DNA of 10,892 nt, taken from NCBI GenBank assembly GCA_004802725.1, contig SGPM01000589.1, positions 1 through 10,892 of the forward strand. The letters are read 5' to 3'. The notes under the pieces were generated by a model that searched no databases, was not told the DNA's origin, and saw only the letters and a program-made list of their open reading frames with translations. Positions 1-6,971 of the stretch are shown piece by piece; the first letter of the stretch is position 1, and the number at the start of each line of letters is the position of its first letter. Made by a program: the position numbers and the translations under genes. This DNA comes from Antrodiella citrinella (Eukaryota; Basidiomycota; Agaricomycetes; Polyporales; Steccherinaceae).

Positions 1-284
1 CCCGCGGCCCCTATCGTCCATCGGTCCGGACACTCTCGGACCTATTCCTGTCAGCTTCGTACTTTCCGCGGACCCTCTCGATCGCGTTTTATCAGTCAGC
101 TAGTCACGCCATAGCCATTCCGCGCGGTCTAGTACTTCTCCGCAGGCTTCGTAGCTATTTCGGTACTACGCTCGTACGGCCTCGTAGGTCACCGAACGTT
201 GCGCGAGTCATCTCGGACGACACACGAACATCACCGGACTACTCTACTCTATTCCTAGGTCCTCGGCCCACCCTTACGACTCCT
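1..284. other. CpG-rich stretch without a gene, downstream of the truncated transposase
   Basis: I see no open frame of useful length and no recognisable protein motif on either strand. By my count the first 240 bases contain about 31 CG dinucleotides, against about 20 expected from the C and G counts, so CpG is not depleted. The sequence is C-rich on the plus strand, with many short TCG and CGTA words and small inverted pairs such as CGTAG/CTACG around 150-170. It starts where the Plavaka gene would be expected to encode its C-terminal part. It could be the remaining 3' part of that transposon or a different repeat (for example an LTR-element fragment) joined to it. Neither can be settled from the sequence alone. 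Confidence 0.4.
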
Positions 285-2770
285 CTACTTACGCCCTTGC
301 GTGGTGTCCTCCTCCTGGAGTACCCCCATTGTTGGGTGGGTTACTTCTGCGTTCAGGAGCCCGTCTGGTGCATCAGCGTCAGCCAAGTGGGAGGCAAGCA
401 GTCGAGGCCGTCCAGCAAGACACCACACGATGTAACGTTCGTGGCGGAAGATCTTCTCGCGGCGCTCAAGCCACCGTGTCATCTGCGGAAATTCGTCCTT
501 AGCATTCGTCGCCTCATAAGCGTCCTTCGCCAGGTCAATGTGCAACCGTTCCGTATACTCTGTGTTGAAGTTGTCGGTGGTGCCAAGTCGTCGGATCAGG
601 TAGGCGTAGTGGCGAAGGTAGTGGAGCTTGGGGATACACCACGTAGTACGTACACCAAGGTCAATGAACACCTGTTTATTGTCGTGGAACCTGTCAAGAG
701 CCTCGTCGAGAAGTGCGAGGGTGTCGGCGGTGTGAACAGGATACTGCGCAAGATAAAGAAAATCCAAGATCCCACGAACCGCGCGTACAAGTCGAACCGG
801 TGAAGCACCATCGGGTAGAGGCATATCAGCGACGAGTCCCATAAGAATTCGTGCAATGTCGGCGTGCTCTCTGCCAGTGAGCTGGTATAGGGAGCTGATC
901 CCCTTCGTAAAGACGCGGACGTGATGACCAGGCGAAAGACGGCGGCAGCGAGCATCAATCTCCTCCACGGAGTAGGCAGTCTTCACCCATTCAACCAAGT
1001 GCTTGATGACCCCTTGATACAGCTGGTGCAGGATGTCGGGCGTGATCGAAAGGAAGATGTTGGCGTATGGAAGGTTCTTCCAGTACGGCTGAGGGAGGAT
1101 GGGCTTGATTCCAACTGCCTTGCAAGCCGCTGACCGCGCAGCGTCACCGACAGTCTCGAGTGCCTTTAGAACAGCATCGAGATCACGGAATGGGTGCGTG
1201 GGATGGCCCGGTCCATGGTCTCCAATCTCCTTCGCGGGAACCGTACAGCATGCACACTGACCGGTTTTTACGCCAGTGATAAGGACCTGCTCTGGGTAGT
1301 CACCAATATGTGCAGCGAAGATCGGGTGGCAATCGCGCACCACACCATCCCCACTTGTCATTTGCATGCCATGCTCTCCCGGTGATTCCAGTGGTTGCAG
1401 AATGCGGCCCATGCATGTGTGGAAGAGGTTGGCCACGGCGCGGCGACGCGCAGACTTGTTTGTGATGTGTTCGAGTCGAGTTGTCGGCAGGTAGGCGAGG
1501 AGGATTTGACTTTGCATAGAAGGCTTACGTCGAATGTCCTTGGGGATGTTCCCGATAGTGAGGTACACCGGGTAGGCACTCTTTCCTTTGAACTTCGTGA
1601 GGCGGGTCTTGTCCGATGAGATGATGACCGGGACAATTGTCGCCCCCTTCTTGTTCTTCTCTGCCAAAGCCTTCTGTACGAAAACTTGTCAGCCAACACA
1701 CAGCACTCAGAAGAAGCCTGAGACAAACCTGCGTATCCCACCACCACTTCCCAGTGTGCATTTCGTGGAAGATACGACACGTCTGGTCAGCATCAGTATA
1801 GTGACGCTCTGGCTTGAATATGAGGTCCGCAGCAAAATTTGTATCGCCGTACAGCGACTTGACACATTCCAGGGCATCGCGGTAGTAGACGTCGAAAGCC
1901 TCCCCATGCACGACCACTTCCTTGCAGCGAAAACGAGGGCGGCTGGCGGGGAGCGACTTATCGATCATCTTGTTCAACTCCCGCGAGTTCTTGAATGAAA
2001 GGCCCAGGTCGTCCTTCACCTATACAAGATATGTCAAGGTTAGCTAAGTGGACAAGAACATTCACTATAAAACGTACACCGTCAATTGCCAACAACTCGT
2101 CTAATGATGTCGAACCGGGGCCGCGCAATTTTGCCCACCATGCGATCAGCCACTCACGACGTGAAGGGAATGGTGAGTAAGGGTTGTCGTCGCCAACGAC
2201 GCCAGTACCGTCGCGGTATGAGGTGAAGCCTGCATCGCCCTGCCGGACAGGCTCACCAGCGTCGGGGTAGGGGAAATGTTGTACATGCACATCTTGTCGC
2301 AAGGCGTCTTCGACGTGACCACGTCCAGGAGGTGGCAGTATCGCCTGCTCCGCTGCGAGAGAGGGGTCCGCAACACCTTGAGCGGGAGGTGCTGGTGCTG
2401 GTGCCTCCCACGGCTGTTCATCTTCATACTCGATCATCTCTTCCTCTTCTTCCTCGTCTTCTTCTTCCAGTTCCTCATCATCGTCGACCTCCATCGGATC
2501 TCCATTGTCCTCCAACAGCGATCCGCCAAAGATGATATCGGGCACGTCCTCTTCGTCGTCATATTCATGCTCGTCCTCGTCCTCGAGAGGTTGAGCCTGG
2601 GCATCTGCATCGTGCATGTCCTGCATCATGTTGTCATCGGCCAAGATCCCTGGTAGCAGGGCATGAAGCCTATCATATTCCGCGGCACACGCGGGAGAGG
2701 TTTGCTGACGGAGATGGTTGGAAAGCCCAGTGAAGGTGAAGATGCGCATGCATCCGGGGCATTGAGGCAT
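285..2770 (-). CDS. Plavaka-family (CACTA-related) DNA transposase, three exons, C-terminus probably truncated
   Basis: Exons on the minus strand are 2770-2078, 2019-1729 and 1673-285. Introns are 2077-2020 (58 nt, GTACGT donor) and 1728-1674 (55 nt, GTTTGT donor, ACAG acceptor), both phase 0. The joined product is about 790 aa. Residues 1-28 hold a C2HC finger (C4, C7, H19, C28), likely for DNA binding, followed by a D/E-rich linker. The family signatures NPYSPFPSRREW, RPRFRCKE, ERHYTD and HTGKWWWDTQ lead into the core. There I see D349 (SSDKT), D453 (GDYPEQ), a CACC cluster (468-471), DILHQLYQG (~541-549) and FNTEYTERLH (E700/E703). I infer D349, D453 and one of these glutamates as the DDE-type triad. 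The start is the ATG just before the zinc finger. Family members usually run on after the HPT..V segment, but here the frame stops at TAG 287-285. A strong GTAAGT donor (292-287) overlaps that stop, so a further exon is possible. Confidence 0.85.
1674..1728 (-). other. Intron 2 of the Plavaka transposase
   Basis: A 55-nt intron with donor CAG|GTTTGT and acceptor TACAG|AAGG on the minus strand. Splicing joins WWWDTQ to KALAEKNKKGATIVPVIISSDK in phase 0. The unspliced frame would run into sequence that does not resemble the family. Confidence 0.85.
2020..2077 (-). other. Intron 1 of the Plavaka transposase
   Basis: A 58-nt intron with a GTACGT donor at 2077-2072 and an AG acceptor at 2021-2020 (minus strand). 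It joins two phase-0 frames, so that ...ELLAIDG continues into VKDDLGLSFKNSRELNK, which matches the unbroken order of motifs in the family. Reading through instead would carry the exon 1 frame into unrelated sequence that ends at 1958. Confidence 0.85.
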
Positions 2771-2944
2771 TGGAAGGGGGATTAGTCGAGGCTTGAAACA
2801 CGAAAAGATGCGATGTAGTTCCAATGCTATACAAAATCTCGCATGAGCAATAAAAATCGAGCGACATCGACATAGCGTACCGTAACACAGAACGTTTGCA
2901 GGGACGAGATTGCGAACGAGATGGATGCGTGTGCGCCGCGGTGG

Positions 2945-3105
2945 GTGTGGGAGAGGGCAGGTATCGCAGGAGATAGCCACCAAGTGTGCGCAGATGAGTG
3001 CAGATGTGGAAGAGCGGGTATTTAGGGAGTGGAATGTGACCGAAGGGAATGCACACAGATGTGTGTGGATGTGGAAGAGAGGGTAGTACCGAGGGAGAAG
3101 AATGC
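2945..3105. repeat. Three imperfect ~60 bp direct repeats
   Basis: Related segments begin at about 2945 (GTGTGGGAGAGGGCAGGTA), 3003 (GATGTGGAAGAGCGGGTA) and 3068 (GATGTGGAAGAGAGGGTA). The first is the most diverged. The last two share GATGTGGAAGAG and then a GGGTA...GGGAG...GAATG pattern, with a 65 bp offset. They lie upstream of the transposase ATG. Their position fits subterminal repeats of a DNA transposon or promoter elements; this is inference. Confidence 0.55.
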
Positions 3106-3258
3106 AAACAAGCACTCAAAAGAGATGGGCGTGCCACGTGTGTGGGCCTAGCGTGCAAGCGTACACAGGTCTGCACGGGCGGGGGGGGTGCGTGGGCAAG
3201 ACTTTGAACCCGCAACTCCAACGATATTCGATAGACTTCCTGGTCTGTGCGTTTTGCA

Positions 3259-3285
3259 CCAGTCCCCGGAGGAGTCCGGGTCTGG
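3259..3285. repeat. GC-rich hairpin
   Basis: CCCGGA (3265-3270), loop GGAG, TCCGGG (3275-3280) forms a perfect 6-bp stem. It is extended by CCAG/CTGG after a small internal asymmetry. The word GAGTCCG in this hairpin recurs in the left arm of the palindrome at 3325, and its reverse complement in the right arm. Confidence 0.5.
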
Positions 3286-3324
3286 GGTGAAGGAACGACA
3301 TGTTTGAAGGCGCGGAATGGTGTA

Positions 3325-3409
3325 TTCAGAGTCCGCTTGTATGAACGATCCACAAATATCAAGTCATGATGTTTGTGGATGTGGACGGCGTGGCGTGGCG
3401 GACTCTGAA
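3325..3409. repeat. Nested palindrome: 12-bp outer and 14-bp inner inverted repeats
   Basis: The outer arms TTCAGAGTCCGC (3325-3336) and GCGGACTCTGAA (3398-3409) are perfect reverse complements. Inside them ATCCACAAATATCA (3348-3361) pairs with TGATGTTTGTGGAT (3367-3380) over 14 positions, all Watson-Crick except one T-G, around a 5-nt loop. The spacers between the two stems are 11 and 17 nt. The element sits in the divergent promoter region about 160 bases upstream of the DUF6532-like ATG. It could be a very short foldback/MITE-like element, a transposon end, or a regulatory site. I see no clear target-site duplication. Confidence 0.75.
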
Positions 3410-3566
3410 AGGTCTTATCAAGAATCGCTAGAAATAGGACCGTCAGGACTCTATCTTTCCCCGTTTCCATTATTCTACTCACCTGCAAGTCATCTGTCGT
3501 ATTCGACAACCACTCTTTCCTCTCGCTCCATCACACTCTTTCCATCTCACCCCACTTCATATCTCC

Positions 3567-6406
3567 ATGTCATCCCAAAATCAGCCCACCGCTGCCGCCG
3601 CTCCAAAAGGGATGAAAAAAATGCAGCAGTTGGTGAAAAGCCAATTTGCGGCCGTGATTCCTGGTAACAGAGGTAAGCCTGATGTTCCGCTTCAAACAAA
3701 ATACATTGACTCACTTCCATGATGCCACGCCACTCTTACAGCACCCAGTGAGCGCAAGAGCAAAACGGGTGCGTTGGCTATGTTCAAAGGCAAGTCAATT
3801 CTCGCGTTCACGGACTGAGTCTGCTCAGTGTACTTACCCTACACTCAATCAATCAGCAATCCTTCCGGGGCGCAAGACCACCAAGCCCAGCAAGACCGAC
3901 GATGAACGTGTCAAGACCGCTGGTGTCAAAGGTGCATCAGCCTCGTTGTATGCCACGGTGACCGACGACTTACCTATTTTTCACAGATTCACTCCCTGCG
4001 AGTCGAAAGCGTGCAACGTCAAACAGCGATCTGAAGACCACCGTCAAACGTGCAAAGGTCGACACAGCTGAAGGTAACGTCGGCGTCGTCAAGAGCGTTC
4101 GGAAGCACAAGAACGTGGCGCCTGAGTACGAACCTGTTGGTGAGCATTTTAGGAAACTCGCCACACCATCTCACGTACTTACGCGATTCATCAACTATCA
4201 CTTCCCACCGTTTGTTTCTCCTCCACGTTCTCTCTTCTTCTTCCTTTCCTCCTCCCCTCCATGTTATCCCGTTGCCACCACCAGCGAAACCCAAGACTCA
4301 CGTGGACGTCAAGACTTGGCCCCCAAAGCGTTCTGCCAACGCCAGGAAGGTCGCCGCTGCGGCAGGTAAGTCCATTTGAGTTCAGGTTCATTGTTTGTAC
4401 GCTTATATGCATGCAGCTGAAATTTCTCGGTGCATCGTCGCTCCTCACAATGACGACGACGTCAGCACTTCGGACGAGCAATACGCTGCCCAGGTAAGTA
4501 CGACACTAGTACGATTAACATTGATTCACTGACAACTCACCTTATAGCTGGCCGCTGAACTCGACAAGCCCAGCCTGCCCAGGCAAAAGGCTGCCGCCAG
4601 GCTGGCTCACGACGACGACTCCGAGGCCGCCGACGACGACTCTGAAGATGACGCCGAGGACGAACTCGACGACGATCAGTATGAACTCCAGTCCGAAGCT
4701 GCCATGGACGAGGATGAGGACGACAATGACAGCGTAGGGAGCGACGAGGTCTGTCGTCTGTCATGATTCAATATTTATCGACACTAATGAGTCTCGGTTG
4801 CTAGGTGCCTTCTTGGACCAGCCAGCTGCGTGAAGACTCAACCGAGCTCCCCGAATCGTTCACAGCTCACCTCAGGCCTGGCCCTAGTCCCTCTCAGGCT
4901 CGCAACAGCAACACTGCCAAGCTCAATGCCGCTGGCCTTTTTGACTCCGATAGGAATGTTCAAACCGTGAAGTCGTACACCAAAGGTCCCACCGCTGCTC
5001 AATTGAAGAAGAGGGCCATGGAGGTAAGTCAATACTTTATATGTTTGCATGTATATCACTAACTATACGATATTATTATTGTAGGAGCCTGTGTTCGACG
5101 ACGCCGACGACATAGATTCTCAGGCTGGCGGCGCCGACAATGACGACGATGATGGCGATAGCATCCCCGAGGACGACGGTGAACGCAGTGGCCATGGTAA
5201 CGACGGCAACACTCGTAGAAGCTACCGTCGTAAACAGGGTGGTGGTGGCGACGGCGGCGACGGTGGTGGTCATGCTGTCGACAACAACGGCCACTGGTGG
5301 CCAGCGTGGACAAACCTCGTCCTCACCCCTCGTGGGACTGCGAACTTGCTTGCTCAGGCTCCCGCAATACGAAGGATTCTCGATCGGGCTATTCGCCTTG
5401 TCGAGGAAGAGTTCGCATTCATCAAAGGATATCCGGAGGCTGATGGTTGATCACCATTCCTGCATGACGCCCTGAGGAGAGCATGTATGCTTCTCGACGA
5501 TGTCTCACCTATCCTTTTGCAGCGCATCATGCAAGACCAAACCTTCTGGCGAGCACTGATAGTACATGTAAGTCCTTCCTGTGCATGATGAATTCACTAC
5601 TTACGATGTCACTTCAGCCTGGCAATCGTNTGAGCCATCGTCGCTCNGACATCAAGGANGAGGTCGTGCCTCGTATCGTCCCNGCCCTGTCNCTNGCGCC
5701 GACGGGTGCCCTGCTTCCTCCNNCGNACATNCAGGCTATCATCAAGCNAANCCTTGCTGGACGTGCCTTCATCTTCCCAACCAACCNGGAAGATGTANGN
5801 TNANCTGTTCTTATGNGGNTGGNGANTCTNNCNNNTNATTGTTTGGATAGGGTTTCCCTATCAAGAGCAGGCCTTTCCAGGCCCCTCTCCTTCTTCAAGT
5901 CCTTCGTGCTGGTTACTTCGACGGGAGCTGTAGTCTTGGTGTGCGCTACGCATGTCGCCTGCGCTCGAGTCTTGAAGACAAGCGCAGCGAGCTCGAGTTG
6001 CCGAAGGCCATGCTCATCATGGCCATGACTGCTGTGCGTGATTCTTTTCTGTTAATGGTCTGCAACCCCGCACTGACATTAAGCTCCTGCAGATACATGC
6101 TATCCTCATGTGTTGGACGTCGGGTGCATATGTCCCTGTCACGTTCAACCTCGACACGGGTGTTGCACTCTATCAAGACACTGCGACATTTGTCGAAGGT
6201 GTTCTGGATCGTGCAGGTCGTGCACGTGCCCACCGCTTGATGGTGAACATGTTGGATCTCGTTCGGTACGTCTGACTACTACGTCGTCAACACCAATCCC
6301 TTCAGTCTTACTAACATGTTGTGTTCATAGAAACACTCCTCACGTTGATGCTGTCGACAATGTGGTAGATATTGATCAGGTTGACTTTGCCAACATGCCC
6401 ATCTAG
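3567..6406 (+). CDS. DUF6532-like domain protein, 13 exons, with an in-frame TGA
   Basis: Exons: 3567-3672, 3742-3789, 3857-3931, 3987-4139, 4285-4365, 4417-4493, 4548-4748, 4805-5023, 5085-5567, 5618-5794, 5851-6033, 6093-6265, 6331-6406. Frame is kept throughout (683 codons plus stop TAG) except for TGA 5448-5450 at codon 442. Residues 1-155 are basic with NLS-like KR clusters (PASRKRA, TVKRAKV). Residues ~180-370 are acidic, D/E-rich, with a Gly-rich patch. From ~395 comes a helical domain (LVLTPRGTANLL, HDALRRACMLLDD, LPKAMLIMAMTA, CWTSGAYVPV) that I recognise as DUF6532-like, a family expanded in Agaricomycetes with no known function. The gene is divergent from the Plavaka transposase. 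If the TGA is real, only the first 441 residues are made and most of the domain is lost. It may then be a pseudogene, or the TGA may be an assembly error. Confidence 0.72.
3790..3856 (+). other. Candidate non-canonical GC-AG intron (intron 2)
   Basis: The best exon end is AAAG|GCAAGT at 3789/3790, with acceptor CAATCAG ending at 3856. This gives a 67-nt intron that keeps phase 1. GC donors normally need a near-perfect match in the remaining positions, and GCAAGT provides that. The alternative is a canonical GTGCGT donor at 3769 (88-nt intron), also in phase, which drops seven residues (ALAMFKG). Confidence 0.5.
4140..4284 (+). other. Long intron 4 with a C/T-rich tract
   Basis: Donor GTGAGC at 4140 and acceptor CACCAG ending at 4284 give 145 nt, more than twice the other introns of the gene (50-69 nt). 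Bases ~4210-4262 are almost all C and T. I found no mini-exon inside that would give two normal-length introns. Confidence 0.65.
5448..5450 (+). other. In-frame TGA inside exon 9
   Basis: The frame reads ...KGYPEADG, TGA, SPFLHDALRRACMLLDD... with coding character and the same frame on both sides. It could be a nonsense mutation (one base from TGG, CGA or another sense codon), a sequence error near a low-quality stretch, or the result of missing an intron from 5446 to 5521. Confidence 0.75.
5630..5837. other. Patch of 27 scattered ambiguous bases
   Basis: There are 27 single or short N calls. Thirteen fall in exon 10 (5618-5794): seven at codon position 3, and one of the others (NTG at 5630) could be a silent Leu change. 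Fourteen fall in the 43-base part of intron 10 up to 5837. The rest of the window has none. Mapping them onto the exon model gives a distribution like natural polymorphism, not random base-calling failure. Confidence 0.9.
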
Positions 6407-6924
6407 TCCTATTCTCGGTGCCTACTATGTGCCATATGTCTTGTGGTCCTCGTCGTCCCTCCCCTGCTACTGTCTGCTAGTACTATCCACCACTGCTCTG
6501 TCTCTCTTCTCTCTGTCTCTCTTCTCTCTCTAGGATCTGTTTAATGTTTCTGTTTCCTTGCTCCTCATTGACACTGTTTGCTGCTACCATTACATGTTCA
6601 TTGCTTCATCTCCTTCATCATCTTATGCTGACCTTTGATGTTGTCAGTACATAATACCCTTCCCTCCTGTCCTGGATATTCTCCATTACTTTAGTCTATA
6701 GATAGGATTGGATAGAGTAGATCCTGGCAAATGCTATGTGTATCTGTCCTAACCTGATTGTGTGAATATTCTCTGAGTGATTTTAATTGGGTAATCAGCA
6801 GTGATTGGGAGGGAAAACCCATGATGATACTCTGTGATAGACATGTCTTCATGGATTTCGCGAACAGTTCGGTAGCTTTACATGGTAATCTCACGTGTAT
6901 TACGAGAAAATATTGGTGGCATAA
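6407..6924. other. 3' untranslated and intergenic DNA between the DUF6532-like gene and the LINE
   Basis: No coding segment convinces me here. It is T/C-rich up to about 6680 and carries a short CT microsatellite (6496-6530). From 6690 it becomes A/T-richer. I cannot fix a polyadenylation signal, and I see no RNA gene. Confidence 0.6.
6496..6530. repeat. CT-rich 15-bp tandem duplication
   Basis: TCTCTCTTCTCTCTG at 6501-6515 is followed directly by TCTCTCTTCTCTCTC at 6516-6530, with a partial unit CTCTG just before. The copies differ at the last base only. It lies about 90 bases after the stop codon of the DUF6532-like gene. Confidence 0.8.
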
Positions 6925-6971
6925 ACAAGGTCCCTGATGGTTGAAAGGGACTCTCGTAATCTCAATAACGA
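6899..6971. repeat. Compound stem-loop near the 5' end of the LINE
   Basis: ATTACGAGA (6899-6907) and TCTCGTAAT (6952-6960) are perfect 9-bp reverse complements. Between them GTCCCT (6930-6935) pairs with AGGGAC (6946-6951), which directly abuts the outer right arm, so the two stems could stack. A third related copy, ATAACGAGA, follows at 6964-6972. It lies at the proposed junction between host DNA and the LINE. Confidence 0.6.

Larger units (their letters stand above)
285..3115 (-). mobile_element. Plavaka-type DNA transposon, ends not located
   Basis: The transposase gene identifies a Plavaka element, a cut-and-paste class widespread in mushroom-forming fungi. I could not find a convincing pair of terminal inverted repeats inside the window. 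The left end probably lies within or beyond 1-284 and the right end in the intergenic region above 2770. Three imperfect ~60 bp repeats at about 2945-3105 lie where subterminal transposase-binding repeats would be expected. The limits given are therefore only the part I can attribute with some support. Confidence 0.45.
2771..3566. promoter_or_regulatory. Head-to-head intergenic region between the transposase and the DUF6532-like gene
   Basis: About 800 bases separate the two divergent start codons, so the region should hold both promoters. Plus-strand bases 3476-3566, just upstream of the DUF6532-like ATG, are strongly C/T-rich, a common feature of fungal promoters and leaders. I see no clear TATA box. 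The region also holds three imperfect ~60 bp repeats (2945-3105), a GC-rich hairpin (3259-3285), a G-tract near 3180 and a nested palindrome (3325-3409). No protein-coding segment here convinced me: the long minus-strand frames across it are low-complexity P/H/S/L translations of the repeats. Confidence 0.5.

Noticed and set aside
3325..3409. hAT-like mini-element based on arms starting near CAGAG
   Set aside because: The 8 bases on each side do not match, so there is no target-site duplication to support it.
2673..3509. Long minus-strand open frame (about 278 codons) across the intergenic region
   Set aside because: The translation is rich in P/H/S/L and reflects GA-rich repeats on the other strand. 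It overlaps the transposase start in a different frame and has no domain-like segment.
5059..5313. Minus-strand His/Arg-rich frame
   Set aside because: It is the reverse translation of the acidic and Gly-rich codons of exon 9.
5448..5453. Programmed stop readthrough at TGA-TCA
   Set aside because: The next bases are not the CTA context known to favour efficient readthrough. A mutation or sequence error is simpler.
5446..5521. Intron that would remove the in-frame TGA
   Set aside because: The acceptor is good but the donor GTTGAT is weak, and splicing would delete FLHDALRRACMLLDD-type coding sequence and change the downstream frame. Kept only as an alternative.
5851..5882. Apparent frameshift between FPYQEQAF-like and APLLLQVLRAGYF segments
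   Set aside because: Using the acceptor at 5850 the exon reads in phase 0 as GFPIKSRPFQAPLLLQ without any shift, so no indel is needed.
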